From positions 62,001-126,000 of the forward strand of contig NZ_LN999832.1 of assembly GCF_900048035.1 (NCBI RefSeq): a DNA stretch of 64,000 nt, in the 5' to 3' direction. Shown piece after piece: positions 12,222 through 25,834 of the stretch. The notes under the pieces were generated by a model that was given only the letters and a program-made list of their open reading frames with translations, did no database searches and was not told the origin of the DNA. The DNA comes from Candidatus Gullanella endobia (GTDB lineage: Bacteria > Pseudomonadota > Gammaproteobacteria > Enterobacterales > Enterobacteriaceae). Made by a program: the position numbers and the translations under genes. Positions within the stretch are counted from its first letter, which is position 1. Every line of letters starts with the position of its first letter.

Positions 12222-12885
12222 TAACGAGGAAATCAGAAAACTAGTTAATTAGCTAGTAGCAATAGCTTAATAATAATGCGGAGCAAGGCTAGCCAGATGG
12301 ACTAATTCACCGGCTTCTAGTGTAATTCGGAAAACTTGTGCTATTGCAGAAGGATCTTTTGCTATAACGATATCTATTGTGTTAACAAAAATTGCATCAG
12401 CACCCATTTCTAATGTTTCTAGAGCTTGACTTGTTGCGAACCTATACCTGGAATCTACTAAAACCGGTATTTTCATTTGTTCAATAATAATCTTCAAAAA
12501 AAATCACGGAGTTTTAATCCCTGATTAGAACCGATAGGAGATCTAACGGCATTACTGTTGCAGGATCAGGAATATATACTGCATGTCTAGATGGATTTCA
12601 AGTTTTATCCAGTTTGTACCTATTACTTCGCGTGATAAATATTCAGAAAATAGAGCTTTTAGTAGTTTTAGTGCTAGAAGTATTAGGAAGTAATCGAATA
12701 TTAGTTCGATTTAATTCTAGTAGCAAAACATCATTACCACTACGTAAACTAACTTAACGCATCACAAGGGTAACTAGTTCACTACTAGAGGCAATAATTG
12801 TATCTATCATTAGCTGAGCTGATGCAAATTTGCTAGTACTAATGAATAAACGTAATTAAAAGGAAGTTTCTGCTATGGTAAACAC
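12222..12885 (-). pseudogene. thiG: thiG pseudogene (thiazole synthase)
   Basis: The C-terminal third is readable at 12497-12267 and contains LETLEMGADAIFVNT, close to E. coli ALEMGADAVLVNT. Further upstream, broken frames give KFASAQLMIDTI and LLPNTSSTKT, matching E. coli FASSQLMVEAI and LLPNTSGAKT. After the PDP motif about 48 residues are missing before VMPL, so a real internal deletion is present. A TAA follows PHYY, but similarity (AIATS, LTSFL) continues beyond it to about 12222. The start appears as GTG at 12885. ThiG condensed the thiazole ring from DXP, dehydroglycine and ThiS-thiocarboxylate. Confidence 0.9.
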
Positions 12886-12888
12886 AAT

Positions 12889-13089
12889 TTAACCTCTAGA
12901 AATTTCTTGAAATAAGAAAATAGTATCACTATCTTATATCTAGTAATCTACCTACCGCCGACTCGGGATTATAGTTTGGTTAACAACTAAAGCTTATTCT
13001 AGTATAAGATGGTAATGCTCTTTGAGTAATACCGTCAGCGTTATCGACTGTGTCACTTCTATTGGAAGGTTGTTAATCGTAATTTTTAT
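12889..13089 (-). pseudogene. thiS: thiS pseudogene (sulfur carrier protein)
   Basis: The length (67 codons) equals E. coli ThiS plus stop. The translated relic reads KITINNLPIEVTQSITLTVLL, then ALVVNQTIIP and DSDTIFLFQEI, matching ALAINQQIVP and DGDQILLFQVI of E. coli. Two or three in-frame stops interrupt it. The ATG has become ATA (13089-13087), and the terminal Gly-Gly that carries sulfur reads Arg-Gly. It sits between the thiF and thiG relics in ancestral order. A functional ThiS is not possible. Confidence 0.85.
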
Positions 13090-13104
13090 TAATTAAATCT
13101 CTTG

Positions 13105-13905
13105 GTTTTTAAATTACCTGAACAGAAATAATGATAGAGAAGATAAAGCATCTGTATAGATCGGAAAATAAGAATCTTGGTTTAAACGCAAGGTTTGCCA
13201 TTGTAAAGTTATTTACATAGAATAATCGAAAATAATCGATAATATCGCTTTTTAAAACACCGAAAAGAAGTTTAATTATTTTTAAAGCTTGTTAACATAT
13301 TCCAATCATACCGATAACTGGTCCTATAACCCAAACTGTACAACAGTTTCGTTTCTGATTTTCTTTATTAGGAAACAAACAAGTATAAAAATCATCATGT
13401 CATAGTGGGCGTATGATTAGTAAGTAGCTATCAAAAAACCAACCGAACAGTAATAAGCGCGGTGTTCCGTTTTACAAAAGCAGTATTTACAACATGACGA
13501 GTTATTATATTAACGCTACAATCTAGCACAAGATCAAAATGTAAAACCTATTCATCCAATCAATTATCATCTAGGCGCTTTGTAAGCGGTAAGTAACGGT
13601 TACAAGAATTAAACGTTTTAATATCCTCTGTTCAACTTATGCCTTCAATTCGCTGATATTATAAGTTCAATAAAAGATTAATCGTTGCAGATTAGCTATA
13701 TATAGTATCTTTATCTATTAATAAAATAGTGTACCAATTCTAGCTACTATTAGATAAAATGCGACTGGAAAGCCAATATCTCCTCTAATCTTACAAGTAA
13801 GATTGTTGCTTTCTGTAACCGTTGTTGGCCTTCTATACTAATATCCTGCAGTAAGAGTTGATGGCTATAACGTAAAAAATCATAATCTTCTAATACTGTT
13901 TAAAT
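13105..13905 (-). pseudogene. thiF: thiF pseudogene (ThiS adenylyltransferase)
   Basis: The N-terminal relic near 13900 reads DYDFLRYSHQLLLQDISIEGQ, cf. E. coli DRDFMRYSRQILLDDIALDGQ. A C-terminal relic near 13330 reads GPVIGMIGICQQALKIIKLL, cf. GPVVGVMGTLQALEAIKLL. A tail near 13180 reads QWQTLRLNQDSYFP. Frame changes and stops lie between. The glycine-rich nucleotide loop GLGGLG is degraded to RLEEIL. ThiF adenylates ThiS before sulfur transfer. With thiS, thiG and thiH also broken, the whole thiazole module is dead. Confidence 0.88.
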
Positions 13906-13942
13906 TAGCAAATAAGTACTATTACTACCGATTCGTTGTCAA

Positions 13943-16572
<2,630 letters not shown>

Positions 16573-16636
16573 CTATAGAAAGTTAATAAAATACTAAATT
16601 TATTGAAAATAAATATTTATATTAGCATAGGTAAAT

Positions 16637-16733
16637 TACTCTTATTTTCAGGATAAATCTGATCAGATTTCACTGATTTTGAAGAAACGATTTCAGACTA
16701 ATGTTTTATGCATGTTAAGTGCTCCGACAAGAT
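16637..16733 (-). promoter_or_regulatory. Relic of a TPP riboswitch (thi box) upstream of thiC
   Basis: Read on the minus strand, this stretch follows the E. coli thiC leader. CTTGTCGGAGC, then CTTAAC, opens it; an extra 14-17 bases follow; then CTGAAATCGTTTCTTC and GTGAAATCTGATCAG. The last lines up with the conserved GCGGAACCTGATCAGG. The normally invariant CTGAGA reads CTGAAA, and the 3' segment GCGAAGGGAACAAGAG reads roughly CCTGAAAATAAGAG. Orientation and distance (about 110 bases before the ATG) are right. Similarity is clear, but several ligand-pocket and helix bases have changed, so I call it a relic; whether it still binds TPP is open. Confidence 0.7.
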
Positions 16734-19264
16734 AGCACTCTGCAAGACAGACTGAAAACTGACTGTATTCTCTTTACTAATAACTGTAAAAATATCTATA
16801 TTAACCATTGTTAAAATAATTCAGATTAGTTAGGAGTATTGAAACTGATTATAAGCAAAAATTATCAATACGATTTTCATATTATACTTTATTGATTATT
16901 GAATTAGTATCTCTTAAAAGAAAAAATGCATTGCTAGTGCTTCTTTAATTTTCTGTACTTGGATATTTTCTGAAAAGAAAGTATCATTATTATTAATAAA
17001 TAATATTCAAAAACAACTATTGTAAAGTGATATAATTTTATGCATTTTTTGTAAAAATATTGTAAATCAATCAACTGCCCTTATTTATGATAAGTAATCA
17101 TAAATACAAAATACTAAGAAAAGAACACTACACTAGCTAAATATATCTAATTTTTATTTATCCAAGGATAATATATTTTATTTATTTGTAACTAATAAAT
17201 AATAGCAAACTATTTCAGTTTTTTTGAATATGATAGTATTAATTAGCAAATTGTATTATTATTTTAAATAAATTTCATTATATTATTTAACTAGTATAAT
17301 TGTTTTTAAAAATGTTAAAATAATTCTATTTAACTGATAAATAGAAATGAATAAAAAATAAAATTTTTATAGATTGTTTAATAAATAAAAGATTTTTGTC
17401 AAAAATAGAGCAGAGATTAATTGGAATTTACAGAATTTATTTTAAAGTGTTAATCAGAAAATTAGATTATTGATTCTAAATAAAAGCTTTCGCTATGGAA
17501 GCATTATATATAGTAGTGTGCTTATTAATATTTTATACTATTTACTAATGCATAGGCAGTAGTTGTTGTTTGTCAGACGTGAAAATTGACGATATAGAAT
17601 ATTGAATCTTTAAAGAAATAGTTGATATTAAAAGACCTTTTTAATTTGTTTGATTGAATATATAACTTATAAAATTATACTATACTGTCCTTATTAAGAT
17701 TAGCATAGTTACTTAATACATTAAAGATAAACGGAACAGAGTAACCTATATGCTTACTGTAAAAATTACATCACTTTCAAATCATAATTCTAATGATCCT
17801 AGTTTTTCATTTTGAAAATAATATATTTTAGTACACTATAACTAACATCATTAAAATTTTATGGAATACTGCTTTTTAAATCTTTAATAAAAGAAACTCC
17901 AAAAATACAACATAAGCAAAATAAAATATGTAGAGATATAGATTAGAATTATATAATTCGTATAAAATTCTCAACTCTATCTAATATAATTACTATATGC
18001 TACTATTTCTGCTGTTATTAGGAACTATAACGTTCTTTAATTAAAGATATTACTGTACTCTGCCAAGTAAATTAAAAGATATTATATACATTAAAATTTC
18101 TTTCAGCAGAAAGAAATCCTGAATAAGCAAATTTGAAAAATAATTATTATATTTTTTACAATATTGCATTGGATAATTAATGTATGTATAATGCTTCATT
18201 TAAATCTTATTTAAGGAGACTGCAATATTAGCAGTAGTATTAATTAGATTATAGATTAGTTCTCCATTATTTAGAGAATACTGATATTACTAAAAGTCAA
18301 CAATACTAATATCTTCACAACAAGAAATATATGCTGTATGTCGAGCAAGAAATGTTATGTCTTATCATTAAGCAAACTATTGAAAAGCTTCATGTATTGT
18401 CTTAAATGAAAAATTTTTAACTAATATCAAATCGGAATTTTTATTGCTGTTTCATGATATTCATTTATAAATATTATTGAATTACATGCTAAATAGATAG
18501 TCTAATTACAGACTAAAAAAGTCACTTCAACATAACGATTTTGCTTTTGATTAATAAAAATTATTTCTAGCAGAGATATTAGATTTAAATAGTGGGTGAG
18601 ATACGAATATCTTCTACAGGATATTTTATATCCTCGAGTATCTATCATGTTACGAATACCAGTAACTCTAAATAAAACTGAATCAACTTAGTTATTCTTT
18701 GAATATTTTACTAATTGATAGTCATAAAATTTCATTTTATTTATATCTTTTTAAGATGAGTTATTTTAACTTATTGACTAATATCTGATCAAAATTATTT
18801 GATATAATTTTATAGGAAATGACCAATACTTCTTAATTAAAGTTCTAGACGAATTCGATAGAATAGAAACGTAAAATTTTTAATAAAAAAAGAAAATTAG
18901 AGAAAATTAAATAAATATGAAATTTACTATAAATTATTGTGATTTGGATAAAATAAAATAAAGGATTTATTTTTTATTGGTAGATTATAAAAATTATAAT
19001 ATTAAGTTGATAAAACTCTCATCGAGCTATATAAGATCGAAATGAGTAATCTTAAATACTAAGATAAATTTTTTAGCAACAAAGCAGAAAACATGATTTA
19101 ACACTTATTTAAAACCAATAAGTTTTCATATTTATTATTCTATCTAGTTTATATTTAGTAGAATTAAAAGTCATTCTTAATACGTATATATAAGAAAGTG
19201 GTATCAATCAGTATATCCGTTGTATTTGATATTTTAAAAAATAAACACACCATAAGGATAACAT
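16734..19264. other. Gene-free decayed region between thiC and hupA
   Basis: About 2.5 kb of very AT-rich sequence has stops in all frames. In E. coli this interval holds rsd, nudC, hemE, nfi and yjaG. I looked for hemE, nfi and yjaG motifs and recognised none. The most likely reading is that these genes decayed beyond recognition by eye. Confidence 0.5.
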
Positions 19265-19537
19265 ATGAACAAGGCTCAATTGATTGATATAATTGCTTAT
19301 AAAGCTTATTTATCTAAAACACAAGCAAAATCAGCATTAGAATCTACTTTGGCAGCAATTACCGAATCTCTTAAAAATGGCAATGCGGTACAATTGATTG
19401 GTTTTGGAACTTTTAAAATTAATCATCGTAGCGAACGTACTGGTCGTAATCCAAAAACTGGTAAAGAAATTAAAATTTCGGCTAAAAATATACCTACTTT
19501 TATTTCTGGTAAAGTATTAAAAGATGCAGTTAAATAA
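19265..19537 (+). CDS. hupA: DNA-binding protein HU-alpha
   Basis: The 90-residue product has exactly the length of E. coli HU-alpha. HU is a histone-like dimer that bends and compacts DNA. The helical body [20 protein letters not shown] is followed by GFGTFKI, the HU signature [14 protein letters not shown] of the DNA-grasping arm, and the terminal ALKDAVK-like VLKDAVK. It closely matches HupA rather than HupB or IHF. AAGGAT lies at 19254-19259, 5 bases before the ATG. It stands alone, with 2.5 kb of decayed DNA upstream and 4.5 kb downstream, and is the last gene of the rplK-hupA synteny block. Confidence 0.97.
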   Translation: MNKAQLIDIIAYKAYLSKTQAKSALESTLAAITESLKNGNAVQLIGFGTFKINHRSERTGRNPKTGKEIKISAKNIPTFISGKVLKDAVK

Positions 19538-21425
19538 AACTATATAGAAAAATAATAAATAGTGTTAACTAAAGCTCTTTTATTTTACAAATCAATAGCA
19601 TGTAATTTTATTGATCACGTTTGATGTGTTACTAATACTAATTATATTACTGATCATAGTATCATCATAGTATCATATGTCTCATAGAATAAAATAATAT
19701 TATTACTTAGTATATAACACTAAAAATATCTATAGTCCATATATTAACAGTGATACTACTAATATGCTATTATATAGCATAAATACTAAAAAAGTGGTAA
19801 GATATATCAGATTTACTTTTGATATTAGAAAAACTGAGTTAATCTTAACATAGTGTATTATGGTAAGATACAAAGAGCAATTTTAGTTTTATATAATATG
19901 AGTGTAAGTATGAGCAGTATAACAAGTTTATTAAAAATCAAAAAAATTACGTTATATTAATTCTAAACCTACTATCCTTTAGATATCAATTAAGTACTTT
20001 ATATTGACTATGCTAGAATTATCGGAAGATAATTAATTATTCTTAGTTATTAACGAGAATTTTTCTACTAGTATCTAAAAATAAAGATAATTATCAAGTC
20101 GTCGTAAAAATAAGCAGTGTAAAACCTAATCTAAATAGTTTTTCGATAATTTTTTAGATAATAATTGATTATATACGCATATAATCTGATAATTAAGGTT
20201 GCTTTGTTATTAAATTAGATACATTTTAATTTCATTAGTTTTATTGTAATAATTATATTACTACTCAAAGAGTAGATCATCTATTTTAATTACAATCAGT
20301 GTCTATTTAATAAACTACTTAATAAACTATATAATCTATTGCTTGTTTATGTTTGCTTAATTTGAATAAAGTTTTTTATAATGCATGCTTGATATGCTAT
20401 GCAAGGCTGGAAGATTTTTTAATTAAAAGTTTTGGAAGTTTCCAAAAATAAATATTTTAGTGTATATCTTTAAAGATAAAGATTATAATAGTATACTTAT
20501 TAGCTATAGTAATGATTTCATTATTGCAAATTAATTATTCTAACTGAACAACACAATTTATATTTGCTACTATCACTGTATAAATACTTTTTTCGTAAAA
20601 GAAAAAAGAAAGTATCTGTTAACTGTAAATTAATTAATATCTGAATTTTGATTAGTTACCTTAATTCAAATAATATAATCAATTATTTTTTATAAAAATC
20701 TTGTTTCTTTTAATTCTACTACGATGATATCATATTTTTAGATTAACTTTAAAAGTTTAATACTATTCATTTAAAAATAACATTTTAAATGAATACAGGA
20801 AGATAATGTTACAGCCAATAAAATTAGATCATTTTCGCTTACCATAGAAACGAAAATGACATTAAAAATGGGCTACGAAAAATTACTTTATTAATATTAG
20901 TATTCAATAAATGGTTAAAATAGATAATTTCAACAAATACTGAAGTTGAATTGATCGGGTATTTCTATTATAGGTTACCAGAAGATAATTATTAATAAAT
21001 ATATTATATATTTGCTTATATTATTTAAGATCATAAAAACTACTTTGCTATTTTTTAAATGTTCTATTAAGAAACTTAATATCGGCAATTCCTTTTTTTA
21101 TAGGAAATATCTTATTCTTTATCTTCTACAGTCTCTACCGATATTTTAAGTATCTCGTAATCTATACCATATAAATAGTAATATATATATTAGTTATTGT
21201 TATAATAAATATTTTACATAAAAAGAAAAGTTTAAAGAACATATGAAGCAGAAAAATAATATTTTTATATTAAAAATAAATAATAGCATACCGATTTCTG
21301 AAATACTTTAAATAACATTCTAATAGATAGAAATATGTTAAAATTTTTTAAAATTAATAAGTAAATCTATAAGATACTCTATATTTTAAAAATATTTTAA
21401 ATATATGCTCTATTATTGAAATAAT

Positions 21426-21480
21426 ATTGAAATAATATCGATAGAAATAATAAAGATTAATGAGTATTATTTCAATTTTT
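21426..21480 (+). terminator. Possible relic terminator
   Basis: ATTGAAATAATA (21426-21437) pairs perfectly with TATTATTTCAAT (21465-21476) across a 27-base loop, followed by TTTT. The left arm is also part of a tandem duplication of ATTGAAATAAT starting at 21415. No gene is recognisable upstream, and base composition alone could produce it. Confidence 0.3.
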
Positions 21481-23370
21481 GAAGTGTTATTTTGTAAATA
21501 ATAGCTTATTGAGCTTACGTTAGTCTACTATAATGATATTATACACTTTTAGATATAATATTTTGCTCTATTTAATTATAATTTTGAAAATCTGTATAAT
21601 CGAAGAATTCAGTAGTAGTCTGGAAAAACTTTTTAACTACTAGACAGAATTTTATTCTAGTATAAAATATTTAATACTACAATTAGAAATAAATATCTAA
21701 AAATTAAAATAGCAGTTATATTATATATATAGCATAATATTTATATTGAATAACACAATATTAAAAATATAATAATTAATATAATACTAGAATTATATTC
21801 TATCTCTGATTACTAAATAGAAATAGAAACGATCATTTAAATTAAATTTTCAATTAGTTTTATATAATTTCATAGAAATAAAAAGATTTCTATTTCTATA
21901 GAAAATAAAAATCATAATATACTGCTATTATTCAGGTATCTTCTATATTGTTTATATTAAATATTTTTAAAATATTAACAAAAGTTAAAAAATAAAAAAT
22001 TTGCTCTACTTTTAAGTAAGTAGAGTGATGAATAATCTCTTTTAATATTATTAATATAGAATAATTTATTATATTATCTATAAGATTATTATAAAATCAT
22101 AATATATCTACAAATAGAAAATTTTTTCTTATAAATAACTTCCAAATTATAAATATCTTGTCTTATAAACAAATCTAATATTTTAGATATAATAACAAAT
22201 ATCTAAAGATATTATCTCTATAAAAATTAGGGTTTTCCTATTTTTTAATTCAAAATAAAAGATTTAGTTAAGTTCATGAAAATAAAATTTATATGTTATA
22301 GTCATAATTTATAAGATCTACTAAAATAAAAATAATTTTTATAAATTTAATAAAAAATCAGAATTATTTTATTATAGATTCAATCGATAGATATATGATC
22401 AGATATTTAAAAATATCAATACAATTTAAAAAATGTATCTTCAGATACACACAAAATTATCTTATGCTATTTTTAATATCAAATAATATATTATGATATC
22501 AATAATATTTTTATAAGCTATATGAATGCATCTCCAGAAAAGATACTTTATTGCTAATAAAATTAGCTAAATTAAAGAGATTATATTTATATGCTTTAGG
22601 AACTAATTGAACTTAAAAAGTTTAACTGAAATTTATCTATCCAATTTGCTTAATATTTTGTTACTGAAATCTATCAAGTAATAACATCGAATCCTTTTAG
22701 GTATATTATAATATAATGATTATTGTTACTGTTACCTAATAGAAGCGTGCTATTTAAAAAACTCAGAAAGACTATAAGACTGTCTTTTAATAAAAATTTT
22801 TCAATCAGTCGACTAACTAATCTTATCAAAAATATTAAATATTTATACCAATCCTAGTTTTAAATACATTCCAATGATAAAACAATAGAAATTCTATCAT
22901 TTCTTTTAGAGCACTGATCATATAATTTCGCTAACTATTAGCGTATTATTAGTATAGAAATACCATTGATAATTTCGCTAGATAGAAAAGATTAAAAATA
23001 TTTTATATTAATAAAATAAGCTCGTATTCAGATAAGATCTTCTAATTCATTGCTATCACGTTTGTATTTGGCTCATTTATAATCGAATTGTAAAGATGAT
23101 TATGATCTTATTCTAAGTAAAATAGATATAGTTCCTTTAACTAGTTTTATTAGGTGTTATTTCTCTATGGAAGATAAAAACGCGAGGATCTTACGTTATT
23201 TCCAAATAAATCTGTATCTAAGTTTTATTTACTCCAGTACTTATAAATAGCATGGTACTAAATAACACTTAATTATACGAACGTACTAATAAATTACTTA
23301 TTCTTAACTAAGAACTACTATTGTTTCTGTTAAAAATCTTTTTTCAATATTATTCATTAACAATCTCTTC

Positions 23371-23568
23371 TTTGATAACTATCAAAATAAATACTGTACT
23401 TTAGACGAAGTAATATCAATATAAACTAGTTTAGTTAGTAACATATAACGGTATAATGAATTCTTAAATGACCATCCTAAATTCACTCGATTTGAGTTAT
23501 GACAATGATTAATTCTGGTATTTATTCTCTGTTTCTAAAAATGTTTGCTTATTATTGATAACTATCAA
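23371..23568. repeat. Pair of identical palindromes TTGATAACTATCAA
   Basis: A 14-base palindrome (6-bp arms, AC centre; 7-bp arms in the first copy) occurs at 23371-23386 and again at 23555-23568. The roughly 40 bases after each copy are also similar (both run TCAAA, TAA, then an ACTT/ATTTAGA tract). This could be a degenerate direct duplication or two operator-like sites. Function unknown. Confidence 0.45.
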
Positions 23569-24045
23569 ATTAAGTTATTACTGAATTTAGATCTAATACT
23601 TATATTAAGCATTATTGTTTGGAAAGTAAAAACATGATCTTAAAAGTAAAAAATTTTATCATATAAGCAAATGTCATATAGAATTACTAATGTTATTACT
23701 GGTAATTTTTAGTATTCTTACTCTTGATAAAGAGTAATTTTCAATGAAGTGAGATTTCAATTATGAATTGCTAAAGTTATATTAATATTGTACTAAAAGT
23801 ACAAAAAATAGTATTTATATAATCTAATCTCCTATTATCACAGTTTTTTCTAGCTATAAAATACTATAAAAATTATCAGTAAATCACTGTGTTTTAATCT
23901 TACCTGAAAATTAATAGTTAATGTAAATTTAACGTTGAATAGAGAATTGTTATATTTGCTAAAATTATTTATTTTCCTCACTATCGAGTCTACGCTGATA
24001 GATTATGATATATATAATTTTATATTACTTTAAAAGAGTGTCTGT

Positions 24046-24078
24046 ATGAAATATACAACGATCTCTGCAGTTAAATGA
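24046..24078 (+). CDS. Possible 10-codon leader ORF coupled to lgt
   Basis: ATG at 24046, preceded by AAAGAG 8 bases upstream, opens a 10-residue frame ([10 protein letters not shown]). Its TGA overlaps the lgt ATG (ATGA at 24075-24078). The lgt ATG itself has no visible Shine-Dalgarno, so ribosomes could reinitiate after this short frame. It may equally be the tail of a decayed upstream gene or chance; codons alone cannot decide. Confidence 0.3.
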   Translation: MKYTTISAVK

Positions 24079-24932
24079 TGACCGATTATCTGCTCTTTCC
24101 CAAATTTAACCCAGTAATCTTTTCATTTGGTTTTTTTTCCATACATTGGTATGGTCTGATGTATTTTATTGGTTTCATGTTTTCAATGTGGCTAGCTATA
24201 AGACGTATAAATCGATTCGACTGTCCTTTTAGCAAAGAAGAAATTGAATACGTACTTTACGTTAGTTTTCTTGGTGTGTTTCTCGGTGGCCGTATCGGTT
24301 ATGTTCTATTTTATAATCCGCTACTTTTTCTTTATAAACCTCTTTATTTATTTAAAATCTGGGATGGTGGCATGTCATTTCACGGCGGTCTTATTGGAGT
24401 AATAATAGCAATATTATGGTTTTCTCATCGTGCTCACTACCATTTTTTCCAAGTATCTGATTTTGTTTCACCAATAGTACCTTTCGGTTTGGGGGTGGGT
24501 CGTTTAGGTAATTTTATAAATGGTGAGTTATGGGGACGAATTACTATTAATACGCCTTGGGCGATGTTATTTCCTAGTTCTAGGAACACAGATATCGCAT
24601 TGTTGCCATTTAATTCACAGTTGAAAACGTTATTTGAGCACTACGGCGCTCTACCCCGTCATCCATCTCAACTTTACGAGATGTTACTGGAAGGTGTTAT
24701 GCTTTTTGTTATTCTCAATGTATTTATCTATAAGCCGCGTCCTATCGGTAGCGTTTCTAGTTTATTTCTTATTTGCTATGGTACTTTTCGAATTCTTGTC
24801 GAATTTTTCCGCGAGCCAGATGCCCAGTTTGGGCTTTTTATTAATATTATTAGCATGGGTCAGATTCTATCGTTTCCGATGATTCTAGCTGGTATAATTA
24901 TGATGATCTGGTCCTACCACCGTTGCTGTTAG
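24075..24932 (+). CDS. lgt: Prolipoprotein diacylglyceryl transferase
   Basis: The 285-residue integral membrane protein (E. coli 291) transfers diacylglyceryl from phosphatidylglycerol to the lipobox cysteine of prolipoproteins, the first step of lipoprotein maturation. The Lgt signature [14 protein letters not shown] is intact, as are HWYGLMY near the N-terminus and [10 protein letters not shown] with the catalytic histidine. [10 protein letters not shown] and [10 protein letters not shown] follow. Seven hydrophobic segments can be traced. Two adjacent ATGs exist (24075, 24078); the second fits the family start slightly better. E. coli has thyA directly downstream; none is visible here. It is isolated by decayed DNA on both sides. 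Confidence 0.96.
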   Translation: MMTDYLLFPKFNPVIFSFGFFSIHWYGLMYFIGFMFSMWLAIRRINRFDCPFSKEEIEYVLYVSFLGVFLGGRIGYVLFYNPLLFLYKPLYLFKIWDGGMSFHGGLIGVIIAILWFSHRAHYHFFQVSDFVSPIVPFGLGVGRLGNFINGELWGRITINTPWAMLFPSSRNTDIALLPFNSQLKTLFEHYGALPRHPSQLYEMLLEGVMLFVILNVFIYKPRPIGSVSSLFLICYGTFRILVEFFREPDAQFGLFINIISMGQILSFPMILAGIIMMIWSYHRCC

Positions 24933-25834
24933 CTAAAGACTTATCCTAAACGATTAGAAATAATATATAAACATTACGCATAAAGTATGTATATCTATGG
25001 TTTCTTAACGACGCAACCAATATCGATATTTTCTCTAATAAAATAATATTATCTATTTAATATGGATGGTCGGATGAAAATAGATATTTGATCTGAATAT
25101 AGTAGATCAATAATATGTTAAGGAAATCATCTTAACTGTTGAACAGTATTTTTACTATTTTTACATTTAACTTATCATAAACTATGCCTATAAAATATAA
25201 AAAGAAAGTCTAAGATAAATTTATAGTGATCTAGACCTAATAAGAGAATACAGAGTATTATTATAGAAATAATATATAAAGAAAAAATTAGAAAAAAACA
25301 AGTATTGAAAATATAATAATATTAAAATTTTTAATATTATTATATTTATTTTTATTTTTTATAAATTTAGTCATACTAGAATAGGTATATAATAAATGAT
25401 GTTTATTAAGGAAATTATTTATAAAAATAATTAAGATTCTATATCCTATTTAAACTTTTTGTATAATAAAAGAGCAATGAAATTATATTGTCTTTATGTT
25501 AGTAATTTTTGCAATAAATCTTACTAAATTAGATTTATAAAAAACAGCTGTTATCATCCATTAATAGTATTATCAAAAGCATCAGTTATCTTTTAAGAAA
25601 ACTAGCAAGTAACTAGATATTTTGGAATTAGCGAATTTTAATCAGTACTATTATATATCGTAGTGAGTTCTAGTAGTAGAAGATCTCTATTTTTGCTAAT
25701 TTTTTATACACTAATACAATTAAAGTTAAATAAACTTTTTCTTGATTTTGACAACAAACCAATTGATTATTTTTCATCTAACTAAATAGTTATATTCTAC
25801 ATAAAATGCTGTAAATTAATCTAAGGAATCCAAA
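24933..25834. other. Gene-free region between lgt and the recB relic
   Basis: About 0.9 kb in which I recognise no gene. In E. coli the interval from lgt to recB contains thyA, four small pilin-like genes, recC and ptrA, roughly 8 kb. At least recC and ptrA must therefore have been deleted or moved. It contains the 19-bp perfect inverted repeat at 25309-25347. Confidence 0.5.
25309..25347 (+). repeat. 19-bp perfect inverted repeat (terminator-like)
   Basis: Two perfect 19-base arms (25309-25327 and 25329-25347) made only of A and T are separated by one base and followed by ATTTTTATTTTTT. It lies 376 bases after lgt on the same strand and could end lgt transcription or form a cruciform. Composition bias makes short A/T palindromes common, but perfect 19-base arms are longer than expected. 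Confidence 0.5.

Larger units (their letters stand above)
19538..24045. other. 4.5-kb gene-free region with several AT-rich hairpins
   Basis: No coding sequence or pseudogene could be recognised. E. coli order changes between hupA and lgt, so a rearrangement breakpoint lies inside. Structures seen are: a 12-bp perfect inverted repeat at 20765-20794 (loop ATAACA); a 9-bp one at 20829-20859 (TCATTTTCG / CGAAAATGA); a 12-bp stem at 21426-21476 followed by a T-run; two copies of TTGATAACTATCAA at 23371-23386 and 23555-23568; and an 8-bp stem at 23718-23737 (TTACTCTT / AAGAGTAA) followed by TTTTC. Some may be terminators that outlived their genes. Confidence 0.5.

Noticed and set aside
12267-12497. 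76-residue frame as a functional small protein
   Set aside because: It is the C-terminal part of the thiG relic; thiG similarity continues past its stop and in other frames upstream.
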